A DNA stretch of 43,436 nucleotides from a virus. The DNA is taken from IMG/VR virus record IMGVR_UViG_3300025616_000002, positions 1-43,436 of that record. One strand, written 5' to 3'. Made by a program: the position numbers and the translations under genes. A model generated the notes under the pieces. The model saw only the letters and a program-made list of their open reading frames with translations, was not told where the DNA came from and did not search any database. Shown here in pieces: positions 15,062 to 22,838 of the stretch (position 1 is its first letter; the number at the start of each line of letters is the position of its first letter).

Positions 15062-15109
15062 ATGGTAGCAGTAAGCCGGAGGCGGTCATTGAAGAGGGTA
15101 GCATGGTAA
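15062..15109 (+). CDS. Possible 15-residue basic leader peptide
   Basis: ATG at 15062 is preceded by AGGAGG at good spacing and encodes MVAVSRRRSLKRVAW before TAA. The ribosome site is better than those of most real genes here, but the peptide is too short to judge. It could be a leader peptide for control of downstream expression or chance. Confidence 0.2.
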   Translation: MVAVSRRRSLKRVAW

Positions 15110-15196
15110 CAGCCTAGGCAGCAACAAGGGTAGTAGCCTAGCATGGTAGCAGCAACCTAGGTACTACTAGCTACCATAGCAAGGTAAAAATAACGC

Positions 15197-15225
15197 TTGA
15201 CTTATACGGGAATTTATGTTATTAT
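15197..15225 (+). promoter_or_regulatory. Strong sigma70 promoter
   Basis: TTGACT (15197-15202), 17-base spacer, TATTAT (15220-15225), with an A-rich upstream flank ending AAAAATAACGC. CTCTAGGAGAG sits at the expected start site. It would drive the 15.4-19.8 kb genes. Confidence 0.8.
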
Positions 15226-15254
15226 ATAGCTTCTCTAGGAGAGCTGTGAGTTAC

Positions 15255-15287
15255 CGTAGTACGATAGGTAACGTAGTACGATAGGTA
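15255..15287 (+). repeat. 16-bp tandem direct repeat in a 5' leader
   Basis: CGTAGTACGATAGGTA occurs at 15255-15270 and again at 15272-15287, one base apart. It lies about 25 bases downstream of the predicted transcription start, so it would be in the RNA as well as the DNA. Confidence 0.75.
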
Positions 15288-15364
15288 GGTTAGCTAGGTT
15301 AGATAAGCCTGCTAAGAGACCTCTGCTAAGAGAATAATGATACTAATTATATAATTATATAAGG

Positions 15365-15429
15365 ATACTAGATATGAATACTAATACAATACATAAGGTT
15401 AATACAGTAATACTAGATATGAATACTAA
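15365..15429 (+). repeat. 20-bp duplication of a start-codon context
   Basis: ATACTAGATATGAATACTAA occurs at 15365-15384 and 15410-15429, exactly 45 bases (15 codons) apart and in frame, so the gene has two identical start contexts. Only the first has a good AAGGA upstream. Confidence 0.8.
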
Positions 15430-16000
15430 GTACCGCTTAGAACTATCAGTGCTAGGAACTATCCAACCTATTAAGGTTATAATAGGTTGGATAGATAGAT
15501 ATGCTGATGGTATTTATGGTATAACTGGAAGCAAAGCTAACATAGTTGGAAGTCGTGACTTCAGTAACTACCAAGATGCTTATGATGCCTTAGTAGCATC
15601 GTTTGAACCAGTGCTAGCTACGTATGTTAATCGTATAGTAGCTATGGACTTAGAATATAGGAAGTCATCTGGTACTAAGTCACTGGCGCAACTAGCTAAG
15701 GATACCAGTACTAAGGATACCAGTACTAAGTCAGCGTCAGCAGATATACATAGCACTTACTTGCTAATAGGTGATGCTATGTATACTAACCCAGCTGAGT
15801 TCGTAAGTCTTAAAGCAGCTTACATTAGTGCTATGCGCGGCCTTATTAGTGCAGCTATGGATAACAAGCCGGATAGTTACGTTGTGATACGAACTAAGGG
15901 TAATACTTGGATAGATAATGTAAGTATCTATAACATTAACTACTATGATGATTACTTCTTACAAGCTCTTGGCATGTACCCGTTAGTAGGAAGTAACTAA
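15374..16000 (+). CDS. Early protein of unknown function (208 aa)
   Basis: A 208-residue protein with a beta-leaning first part (residues 8-60), a helical middle (60-95) and a low-complexity hinge containing a duplicated KDTST (about 109-119, from a 15-bp tandem DNA repeat at about 15694-15723). The second half has a helix (about 140-165) and a Tyr-rich end (SIYNINYYDDYFLQALGMYP). I use ATG 15374 because AAGGATACTAGAT precedes it; a second ATG at 15419 lies in a duplicated context. It ends two bases before the next gene. No family recognised. Confidence 0.75.
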   Translation: MNTNTIHKVNTVILDMNTKYRLELSVLGTIQPIKVIIGWIDRYADGIYGITGSKANIVGSRDFSNYQDAYDALVASFEPVLATYVNRIVAMDLEYRKSSGTKSLAQLAKDTSTKDTSTKSASADIHSTYLLIGDAMYTNPAEFVSLKAAYISAMRGLISAAMDNKPDSYVVIRTKGNTWIDNVSIYNINYYDDYFLQALGMYPLVGSN

Positions 16001-16002
16001 CC

Positions 16003-17202
16003 ATGAAGATAACATGCTGTTACAGTCTTGTAACTTACGAGGTATCTTGCATACCAATGACTATACATGCTTCCAAGCGTGTACATCACCCTATCTTTGA
16101 CCAAGAAACTAAGGTGTTACTAGGTCTGTTACCTAAACTGATAGCTGGACAACTGGGTACTGTAGACCGTAGACTACTATTTCTAAGCCTGTTACATAGT
16201 ACTACGCTACTTGATTGGAGAGTACCTGCTACACCTAGTGATGAGCGTATAGCGCAGTTACTTACTAAGGTTATATCAGTAGTAGACATGGTGCATCAAG
16301 TACCTAACGCAGTAAACATCTTCCCTCGCTATGTGATAGATAACACTACAACTACTATGGAAGACTTAAGGTACTATCTGGATAGCTTAGTAGCTACTAA
16401 GAACCAACTTCCTATGCTTGCACGTACTAACAGAAGAAGCGCAGTACTAAGGAACAAGGAGGATGTAATAGCTAGGCTAATGCGAGGCGGTAAGAATAAG
16501 AACCGTAGTAAGTATGCAGCTATGCTTGCTGAGTGGGTAGCTATAGCAGGTAACTTTCCTGATAGCGTGTACTACCCAGAAGCTTATCCAGAAGTACCAA
16601 GTACTACGGTAGCAGAACATTGGAAGGATGTTATTAAGTTTTGTGGTAGTAAGAAGCTTAACTGGGACAATGTTCCTATGGAAGATATAGATAAGATAGA
16701 AGATTGGTTAGGTGAACAAGCTGATACAGGTAACTTTGAACTAGGTACTGTACTATCTAAGGGAGTATTTAACCTACTTAACGATGCTAAAGATACTAAG
16801 AAAGCATTGTACGGTGATGACCTTAACTTCAACTACGTAAAGTTAGATACTTACACGGTTGAGATAGATGAAGCCTATGAGTACTATGACGACCTTGGTA
16901 CTATCTTAGTTGGTACACGTAAGGTTACTAAGATAGTAACTTCATTACCAAGTACCAGCACCATGATGGCAGGTGGACATAGTAAAGACCAGATAGAACT
17001 AGCGAAACTTGCCGCTACTGCACCCACAGAACTGCCAGTACGTTCCAAGTACTTAGATAACATAAGTTATTTACGTGCTAAGAACGCTTATCAAGCCATG
17101 CAAAGACAGTTGCAAGTGGCTACGCCTGTAGTAGAGTTAGCTCCTATTACTACAGAAGTCGATACAACAAAGGATGATACTAATGATACTACTGAGGTAT
17201 AA
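16003..17202 (+). CDS. Protein of unknown function (399 aa) before the helicase
   Basis: A 399-residue soluble protein. Residues 30-140 are helical with several hydrophobic stretches, 145-180 are basic (RTNRRSAVLRNKEDVIARLM, then GGKNKNRSK), 200-270 are acidic and Trp-containing, and the last 25 residues are acidic and Thr-rich. GTAGGAAGTAACTAACC precedes the ATG. A basic patch in an otherwise acidic protein next to helicase genes suggests nucleic-acid contact, for example as a replication initiator or loader, but no Walker or zinc motif is present. No family recognised. Confidence 0.75.
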   Translation: MKITCCYSLVTYEVSCIPMTIHASKRVHHPIFDQETKVLLGLLPKLIAGQLGTVDRRLLFLSLLHSTTLLDWRVPATPSDERIAQLLTKVISVVDMVHQVPNAVNIFPRYVIDNTTTTMEDLRYYLDSLVATKNQLPMLARTNRRSAVLRNKEDVIARLMRGGKNKNRSKYAAMLAEWVAIAGNFPDSVYYPEAYPEVPSTTVAEHWKDVIKFCGSKKLNWDNVPMEDIDKIEDWLGEQADTGNFELGTVLSKGVFNLLNDAKDTKKALYGDDLNFNYVKLDTYTVEIDEAYEYYDDLGTILVGTRKVTKIVTSLPSTSTMMAGGHSKDQIELAKLAATAPTELPVRSKYLDNISYLRAKNAYQAMQRQLQVATPVVELAPITTEVDTTKDDTNDTTEV

Positions 17203-17230
17203 CCACTAATAAGTATATAAAGAGAATAGC

Positions 17231-17593
17231 ATGATACAAGCAACGTTTAATGACAAAACTAATTCAGGTAACTTACCTTCTTTACTAAGTAAAGAGTGGA
17301 TACTACCTGCTAGTACTATAGCAAGCCTAGAAGGTTACTACCTTCTGAAGTGGTCAAGAAAGTTTTTCTTACTATCCTTATACCAAGATGGTACTAATAA
17401 GGATTCCCTAGTACATCAGGGAGCTAAGTACACGGTAAGCTACAAGAATACTACCTTAGAAGAACTTGTATATAGTAACAACACTTCTGTATTTGTAAGT
17501 TTCCGTAAGACTGTGCCAAGTAGCGGAGTAACTCCTGTAGCCTTAGTTAAGCTAATAAGGTCTGCTATACCTACATTACCAATCAATGAATAA
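17231..17593 (+). CDS. Small protein of unknown function (120 aa)
   Basis: A 120-residue protein with a mixed alpha/beta pattern (residues 34-60 YYLLKWSRKFFLLSLYQ, 70-95 YTVSYKNTTLEELVY, then VFVSFRKTV). AAAGAGAATAGC precedes the ATG. It lies between the 399-residue protein and the helicase in one transcription unit. No family recognised. Confidence 0.7.
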   Translation: MIQATFNDKTNSGNLPSLLSKEWILPASTIASLEGYYLLKWSRKFFLLSLYQDGTNKDSLVHQGAKYTVSYKNTTLEELVYSNNTSVFVSFRKTVPSSGVTPVALVKLIRSAIPTLPINE

Positions 17594-17621
17594 CAATAAC
17601 CAGATACAAGGATACTAAAAA

Positions 17622-19460
17622 ATGAGTACAATTAACAAACAACCTAAAGCTACTGTAGCTGAGTTACTAGCTAAAGCAAGGGCGCGGCGAGATGCCTTAC
17701 TAGCAGAACAAGCAGCAAGTACTAACCAAGCACCAGTACCTCCTATGGCACTTACTGCTATCACAGAAGCTATAATAGAAGAACTGCATGGAGTATCTGA
17801 ACTGTTAGTACCTACACAGGAACCAGCTACCAGCTTACAGCGTGATGATGTTACTACCAGTGTTGATAAGTACGGTAATACTATTGAGTACAATAAAGAA
17901 CAAGCTAAGTTCGTAGAGATAGCTACTAGTAAGGAATCATGCATACTAATAGGTGCGGCTGGAACTGGTAAGACTACTACTATGCGCGGTGTTATGGAAG
18001 CACTGATAACTCAGGTAGGTATACCAGTACTTGCTAGTACCCACCATAAGCATCTGGTAGATGGTACTCCTGGGATACTGTGTTGTGCTTATACTAGGCG
18101 TGCAGTACAGAACCTTAAGCGTGCTATGAGCGCAGAGATGCAAGATAACTGTATTACTATACATAAGTTACTTGAGTACCAACCAACTTACTATGAAGTA
18201 ATAGATGAGAAGACTGGTAGTCTTAAGAACACTATGAAGTTTGAACCTGCTAGGTCTAGCTTCAATCCATTACCTAGTAGTATCCATACTATAATAATAG
18301 ATGAAGCTAGTATGGTCAGTGTGGAACTATATAACCTACTAATGGATGCTATCAGTCATGGTATACAGGTTATATTCCTAGGTGATATACAACAGTTACC
18401 ACCAGTATTTGGAGAAGCTATACTAGGCTTTAAGTTACTAGAACTACCAGTAGTAGAACTGGTGCAAGTATACAGACAAGCACTAGAAAGTCCTATCATT
18501 AGACTTGCTCATAGGATACTAAGTGGTAATGTAATACCGGTAGAAGAGTATGCTGAGTGGAAGTACGAAGGTCAGCTTACCTTACATCCTTGGAAGCGTA
18601 AGTTAGATGTACTTAACGCAACCCATACAGCGGCGAAGTTCCTACAACTTCATATCAATGAAGGTAAGTACGACCCTGACCAAGATGTAGTACTAATACC
18701 TCATAATAAGAAAGATACCTTTGGTGCTCATGACCTTAACTTACATATAGGTAACTTCCTAGCTAGACGTGATGGTAGAGTTACTTACGAAGTACTAGGT
18801 AGCATGGGTGCTAAGAAGTATTTTAGCATAGGAGATAAGGTACTATATGAGAAAGAAGATGCTATCATTACAAGTATCAGTGCTAATGGTGCTTACGGTG
18901 GTAAGGACTACCAAGTAGCTAGTACTACACTAGACTACTGGGGACATGACCAAGGTAGTCCAGTTAAGAAAACTACTGGTATGTTTAGTATGGATGAAGG
19001 TGTGGAACTAAGTGCTGATGATATAGATAGCTTAATGGACAGCATGGCTAATACTACTGAAGACAGAGGTAGACAAGCTAGTCATGTTATAACTATGGTA
19101 CTACAGAACTCTGACGAAGAGATTAGTATTAGTATTGGAGCTGAGATATCAGAGCTGGAGTTTGGCTGGGTTATTACTGTGCATAAGTCACAAGGTAGTG
19201 AGTGGCGTAAAGTGTACTTCATTGTACATCAAAGCCATGCTACTATGACTTATAGAGAGTTACTATATACAGCATGTACCCGTGCTAAGGAAGAACTGTA
19301 CGTAATCTGTGAGCCTGATACGTTTACTAAGGGTATAACTAGCCAACGTATTAAAGGTGAAACCTTAGCAGAGAAGGCAGCCTTCTTCCAGAACAAGCGT
19401 AAGGGGCAAGTAAGTAAGTACAAACAGACTAGTATGTTAGAGCATTTGAGCCTAGCATAA
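17622..19460 (+). CDS. SF1B DNA helicase (RecD/Dda-like)
   Basis: A 612-residue protein with all main SF1 motifs: Walker A GAAGTGKTTT (111-120), Ia near LCCAYTRRAVQNL (153-165), Walker B IIIDEAS (224-230), III GDIQQLP (254-260), IV VQVYRQ (281-286), V VITVHKSQGSEW (517-528) and VI YTACTRAKEELYV (549-561). Residues 1-95 are an Ala/Glu-rich, partly disordered extension, and about 395-510 hold an insertion where RecD2 and Dda carry an SH3-like domain. Such enzymes unwind DNA 5'-to-3' and help replication start or fork clearance. AAGGATACTAAAAA precedes the ATG. Confidence 0.93.
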   Translation: MSTINKQPKATVAELLAKARARRDALLAEQAASTNQAPVPPMALTAITEAIIEELHGVSELLVPTQEPATSLQRDDVTTSVDKYGNTIEYNKEQAKFVEIATSKESCILIGAAGTGKTTTMRGVMEALITQVGIPVLASTHHKHLVDGTPGILCCAYTRRAVQNLKRAMSAEMQDNCITIHKLLEYQPTYYEVIDEKTGSLKNTMKFEPARSSFNPLPSSIHTIIIDEASMVSVELYNLLMDAISHGIQVIFLGDIQQLPPVFGEAILGFKLLELPVVELVQVYRQALESPIIRLAHRILSGNVIPVEEYAEWKYEGQLTLHPWKRKLDVLNATHTAAKFLQLHINEGKYDPDQDVVLIPHNKKDTFGAHDLNLHIGNFLARRDGRVTYEVLGSMGAKKYFSIGDKVLYEKEDAIITSISANGAYGGKDYQVASTTLDYWGHDQGSPVKKTTGMFSMDEGVELSADDIDSLMDSMANTTEDRGRQASHVITMVLQNSDEEISISIGAEISELEFGWVITVHKSQGSEWRKVYFIVHQSHATMTYRELLYTACTRAKEELYVICEPDTFTKGITSQRIKGETLAEKAAFFQNKRKGQVSKYKQTSMLEHLSLA

Positions 19461-19521
19461 GCCTAGTTAGGAAGTAACCACAGGAAGTAACCATAGTAAC
19501 CATAACAACCAGAGAGTAACA

Positions 19522-19791
19522 ATGACAATGACAATGACACAATTAGAACTAACAGAATCAGGGTTTGCTATTACCTTAGCTGAGTTATTAGTATCAACAG
19601 CTGAGTTAAGAGCATCTAGCTGGGATGCAGAGAAGAAAGTATATAACTTGTCTATAAATGATGCAGCTATGCTACTAGTAACAAGTTCATGGACTTCAGT
19701 AGTATCACTGCTACTTACATATAGCTGGGATGAATCACTGGAATGGGCAGGTAATACACTAGGTAGAACACAAGAGTCTCGTGTAATGTAA
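19522..19791 (+). CDS. Small acidic protein of unknown function
   Basis: An 89-residue protein beginning MTMTMTQLEL because ATGACA is repeated three times at the start. Two helical stretches (16-32 and 45-68) contain Trp and Ser. CAGAGAGTAACA precedes the ATG; any of the three ATGs could be used. It is the last gene before the terminator at 19830. No family recognised. Confidence 0.65.
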   Translation: MTMTMTQLELTESGFAITLAELLVSTAELRASSWDAEKKVYNLSINDAAMLLVTSSWTSVVSLLLTYSWDESLEWAGNTLGRTQESRVM

Positions 19792-19829
19792 CAACCGGAG
19801 AGTAATAACCACTGTAACTGTAACAACCT

Positions 19830-19877
19830 AACTTCCAACTACGTGAAAATAACGCTTGCGTAGTTGGAAGTTTTTAT
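19830..19877 (+). terminator. Rho-independent terminator with a promoter -35 box inside it
   Basis: Arms 19830-19843 and 19859-19872 pair perfectly over 14 bp (AACTTCCAACTACG with its complement) around a 15-base loop, followed by TTTTTATTTT. The loop holds the A-rich AAAATAACGCTTG motif found at other promoters. Confidence 0.88.
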
Positions 19878-19885
19878 TTTATAAT
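19856..19885 (+). promoter_or_regulatory. Sigma70 promoter overlapping the terminator
   Basis: TTGCGT (19856-19861), 18-base spacer, TATAAT (19880-19885), preceded by AAAATAACGC. The -35 spans the end of the loop and the start of the right arm of the terminator stem. A TTAGTTG-ATAC-CAACTAG dyad (19893-19914) lies at the predicted start site. It would drive the two genes at 19.96-20.64 kb. Confidence 0.7.
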
Positions 19886-19963
19886 ATAGTCTAATTAGTT
19901 GATACCAACTAGTTAATACCAATTCACACAACTAACCCAAGTAACTAAAGGAAGTAACAACTA

Positions 19964-20362
19964 ATGAGCAAACCAAGTAACACAACTAAACTAAGTAAAT
20001 ACGAAGAATCACTGGAAGAATCACTGCATGATGATACTGAACTGTATAGTACAGCAGAGATGTTATCAGACCTGAGAGGTAACACTGATGTTAATAACGA
20101 AGTAGCTTCTGTACTAGTTATGTACATACTTGAATCAACTAAGGTTATATATAAGTATGCGGAAGATAATAACACTGATAACATACCAAGAAAAATTATA
20201 GCTAAGTTAATTAGCTCTGTAGTACCTGAGCCATTATATACTATAGTAGCAAGTATGTACATCGCTAACCCAGCTAAAACTGTACAATGGGCTGAGGCTC
20301 AGTTAGTAGCTGATGGTGGTGAGATAGTAATCTTACCTGATAACAACAAAGGAAGTAACTAA
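19964..20362 (+). CDS. Acidic protein of unknown function (132 aa)
   Basis: A 132-residue protein, acidic in the first 45 residues (KYEESLEESLHDDTELYSTA) and then helical (47-75, 80-110). AAGGAAGTAACAACTA precedes the ATG. Its TAA shares a base with the ATG of the next gene (TAATG), so translation is coupled. The acidic N-terminus suggests a DNA-mimic or a binding partner for a basic protein, which is inference. No family recognised. Confidence 0.72.
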   Translation: MSKPSNTTKLSKYEESLEESLHDDTELYSTAEMLSDLRGNTDVNNEVASVLVMYILESTKVIYKYAEDNNTDNIPRKIIAKLISSVVPEPLYTIVASMYIANPAKTVQWAEAQLVADGGEIVILPDNNKGSN

Positions 20363-20640
20363 TGATTAAGATAGAAGTAGAACTAGAAGATACTCGTATA
20401 TACATGGTACGTGGTACTACTCACTGGATGGTAACTATAGTAGATACTATGACTATGGAAGCTGTAACTACTACTTGGACTGATAACGAAGCTGGTGCTA
20501 CTATGGCACTTGCTATTGGTGGTGATGAGATAGTAGGAGCTAACATGCTGTACCCTGTAGCTGAACAAGCTTACTGTAATATGGTAACAACTGCTAAACT
20601 TAACACTGAACAAGCACGCGTACTTAGAGTGTTTCCATAA
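20362..20640 (+). CDS. Small protein of unknown function (92 aa)
   Basis: A 92-residue protein with four likely beta strands (KIEVELEDTRIYMVRG, HWMVTIVDTMTMEAVTTTW) followed by a helix (residues 43-88). It is translated from a TAATG overlap with the gene before it and is the last gene before a strong promoter at 20666. The compact alpha+beta layout is common in small phage regulators; no family recognised. Confidence 0.7.
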   Translation: MIKIEVELEDTRIYMVRGTTHWMVTIVDTMTMEAVTTTWTDNEAGATMALAIGGDEIVGANMLYPVAEQAYCNMVTTAKLNTEQARVLRVFP

Positions 20641-20665
20641 CTCTAGGTACTAACAAAAAAACCGC

Positions 20666-20695
20666 TTGACAACTCGGCCGTACTTACACTATACT
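20666..20695 (+). promoter_or_regulatory. Strong sigma70 promoter for the 281-aa gene
   Basis: TTGACA (20666-20671, perfect), 18-base spacer, TATACT (20690-20695), with an A7-rich flank and ACCGC just upstream. A perfect palindrome CTCTTTAAAGAG (20701-20712) lies on the start site, and GGTACTAAGTACC (20732-20744) follows in the leader. Confidence 0.85.
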
Positions 20696-20780
20696 ATCCA
20701 CTCTTTAAAGAGAACCAGTTAGCTAGGTATCAGGTACTAAGTACCACCTACTAACTACACTATAATTATAGGAGTACAGT

Positions 20781-21626
20781 ATGGCCGAGTTTAAGAGTTT
20801 ATTTGGTGGTAATAAGGATAAGAATGGTAAGGGTGGTAATAATACCAGTACTAACCAAACTACTACGTTACCTCCAAGCAATAAGACAGTAGCACAAGCT
20901 ACTATTCCAAACGATACTACTGTATCAAACACAACCACTACCGAGACTATTATGGATACTAACACAGCAACACCAATTGACAACTATGAAACTCTAGCTG
21001 CTGAATCAGCTAAGTTACGTGACCTTGCTACTTCTTCTGCTGGCTATGCTAAGCAAACTGTTAAGTTTAACTTTCGTAAAAACCCAGAACTGGGTACTAA
21101 AAGACCTTCTATTGAAGTTGAGATTCCAGTACTAACACTGACTGGTCTTATTAACATAATTGAAATTGGTGGCAAGCAACTGGACTTAGTACTAAGTACT
21201 CTTAGTGATGTTATAATTGCTCAAGCACGTGGGCAAGTAGATGACAACGAAGCATTTACTCCTGAGTTACTTGATACTGCTGCTATTACTTGGGAAGCTA
21301 TCTCTGCTATTCCTAAAGCTGAACGTAAGGGCGGTGGTATTGCTAAGGATGTATGGGAAGCCTTTGGTAAGGACTATCTTACTGTTATGCCAGCTCTTAA
21401 TGGTCGTACTCTGGAACAAACAGCTAACGCTGTTAAGATACTGCTTGGTAAGTTTCAGTCTTGCAAAACTAACAAGCCAGTACTTAAGTACTTACTTGAC
21501 CAGTTGTCAGTTTGGTTTGCTAATACTACTAATGCTGAAGACTTCGCAGACTGCTTTGAAGCACTGACTTCTAAAGCTGAAGCGTTGTTGTCTGCTACTG
21601 ACGAAGACTTGTTGAAAAACTTGTAA
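20781..21626 (+). CDS. Abundant DNA-metabolism-region protein of unknown function (281 aa)
   Basis: A 281-residue protein with a low-complexity N-terminus (residues 9-65, mostly Asn, Thr, Gly, Lys) and a folded domain from about 70. The latter has a strand-rich part (TVKFNFRKNPELGTKRPSIE, then IPVLTLTGLINI), a helical part (YLTVMPALNGRT onward) and an acidic end. I recall similar sequences as conserved hypothetical proteins in other podoviruses but know no activity. It has its own strong promoter and its own terminator, so it is expressed alone and probably at high level. A ssDNA-binding or regulatory role would fit; no motif proves it. Confidence 0.8.
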   Translation: MAEFKSLFGGNKDKNGKGGNNTSTNQTTTLPPSNKTVAQATIPNDTTVSNTTTTETIMDTNTATPIDNYETLAAESAKLRDLATSSAGYAKQTVKFNFRKNPELGTKRPSIEVEIPVLTLTGLINIIEIGGKQLDLVLSTLSDVIIAQARGQVDDNEAFTPELLDTAAITWEAISAIPKAERKGGGIAKDVWEAFGKDYLTVMPALNGRTLEQTANAVKILLGKFQSCKTNKPVLKYLLDQLSVWFANTTNAEDFADCFEALTSKAEALLSATDEDLLKNL

Positions 21627-21700
21627 GTAGTACGGTTAGCTTGGTTACTACGCTTGGTTAGATACAGCTGTGTAACCTACTAACCAACAACTAATGAAAG

Positions 21701-21732
21701 ACCTAGATAACTTACAACTATCTAGGTTTTTT
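21701..21732 (+). terminator. Rho-independent terminator after the 281-aa gene
   Basis: ACCTAGATA (21701-21709) pairs with TATCTAGGT (21719-21727) around a 9-base loop and runs into TTTTTT. It closes the single-gene unit that starts at 20666. Confidence 0.85.
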
Positions 21733-21808
21733 ATTTACTTAAATTCCAACGGGTATCCTGATAGGTACTCTTTTAATATTAACAGTAGTAACAAGGTAAG
21801 GAACTAAC

Positions 21809-22120
21809 ATGGCAGCTAAAAGACTTGATAAGTACAAGCCCATTTGGGATGCACTTAAGAAAGATGGTATATGCGCTATAGTAGCTATACCTGAAGACAT
21901 TGCTAGTATTAAACGAGGTGTTATTAAGGCGAAGTACCAAGATATAGCTTATAAGATAGAATGTACTTTGCGCACCGATACTGGAACTAGCTGTAATGGT
22001 GAGGCTAAGGTATTATATACAACAATAGGTAGGGATGCAGTAACGTTTGAACTGATAGATGCGAGTAAGTACTTTACTATGCGTGAGAACTTACGTAGAA
22101 ACAAAGCAATAGGACTATAG
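21809..22120 (+). CDS. Small basic protein of unknown function (103 aa)
   Basis: A 103-residue basic protein with AAGGAACTAAC before the ATG. The pattern is helix (1-20), short strands (CAIVAIPE, KIECTLRTD, KVLYTTI) and helix (85-98, YFTMRENLRRNKA). A small basic alpha/beta protein in this region could touch nucleic acid. No family recognised. Confidence 0.72.
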   Translation: MAAKRLDKYKPIWDALKKDGICAIVAIPEDIASIKRGVIKAKYQDIAYKIECTLRTDTGTSCNGEAKVLYTTIGRDAVTFELIDASKYFTMRENLRRNKAIGL

Positions 22121-22209
22121 GTTGCTGCAATAACACTAACATCGTAACACTGTAACAACCTGTAAACATAACTGATACTAACCAGCCATAACAGCTAAGA
22201 GAGATACTA

Positions 22210-22563
22210 ATGAATATATCTAACATAACCCACCCTAAGATAACTGTTACTGTACAGGTTATCAAACAGACAGACAACGCTATATTAGTCTTGTTACTTG
22301 ATTACCATAACAGAGAAGCTTGGTTTCCTAAATACTATGTAAGTAACTTAGGAGCTAACAGAGAAGGTGATGATACAATTGAGATACCTCAGTACATACT
22401 ACTAAGGAAACTTGAAAGTATCGTAGCTAAGGAACGTATTAAGGCAAGCACTGATATAGCTAACGCTACTAATGCAAGTCCAAGAGTAACACCTTGGAAG
22501 AAGTACTTAGTAGAAGCCTGTAGTGCAGAGAACTTCCACAAGTTTAGACAACAAGCGGAGTAA
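22210..22563 (+). CDS. Small protein of unknown function (117 aa)
   Basis: A 117-residue protein, strand-rich at the start (KITVTVQVIKQTDNAILVLL, then EAWFPKYYVSNLG) in a pattern that could be a small OB-like or SH3-like barrel, then a charged helix (LRKLESIVAKERIKASTDIA) and a basic end. GAGAGATACTA precedes the ATG. It begins a run of six closely packed genes leading to the nuclease and ATPase. No family recognised. Confidence 0.7.
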   Translation: MNISNITHPKITVTVQVIKQTDNAILVLLLDYHNREAWFPKYYVSNLGANREGDDTIEIPQYILLRKLESIVAKERIKASTDIANATNASPRVTPWKKYLVEACSAENFHKFRQQAE

Positions 22564-22568
22564 TAAAC

Positions 22569-22838
22569 ATGGCACTTAACCAAGCAACTGAAGTACGTGA
22601 GAAAATACTAGAGCTACAGGAAGCACTGTTAGCATCTAATCCTATGATGCCTACTATGTTACGTACTATACATACTGCATTACGAGCTGATGCGGAGATT
22701 GTTACGTTACTTACACCTGAAGAAGTAAGTATAATAGTACGTGGCTTAATGAAACAAACTCAGACTGTTATAGCTGATACAGTAGCTAAGACTAAGCCTA
22801 AGAAGGCACTTAAACACATGACACTGGATGATATCTAA
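22569..22838 (+). CDS. Small helical protein of unknown function (89 aa)
   Basis: An 89-residue, all-helical protein (5-25, 28-44, 50-75) with a basic Lys-rich tail (TKPKKALKHMTLDDI). GCGGAGTAATAAAC precedes the ATG. Its TAA overlaps the next ATG by one base (TAATG). No family recognised. Confidence 0.7.
   Translation: MALNQATEVREKILELQEALLASNPMMPTMLRTIHTALRADAEIVTLLTPEEVSIIVRGLMKQTQTVIADTVAKTKPKKALKHMTLDDI

Larger units (their letters stand above)
15038..15373 (+). other. Leader and promoter region before the second early unit
   Basis: About 335 bases. It contains AGGAGG followed by a possible 15-codon frame (15062-15109), an ATGGTAGC/GCTACCAT stem (15144-15178) enclosing CCTAGG, a strong promoter (15197-15225), a CTCT/AGAG dyad at its start site and a 16-bp direct repeat (15255-15287) in the new transcript's leader. 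No terminator with a T-run was found, so the upstream transcript may read through. Confidence 0.5.

Noticed and set aside
17615-17944. 109-residue minus-strand frame over the helicase start
   Set aside because: The helicase on the plus strand has clear motifs and a ribosome site; the minus frame has Ser/Ala low complexity and no context.
21241-21567. 108-residue Leu-rich plus-strand frame inside the 281-aa gene
   Set aside because: Frame-shifted shadow of a real gene with promoter, ribosome site and terminator; its Leu runs come from reading CTT/TTA out of frame.
21694-21807. 37-codon frame starting ATGAAAGAC before the 103-aa gene
   Set aside because: It runs through the terminator stem, has no ribosome site, and its composition is that of a terminator plus leader.
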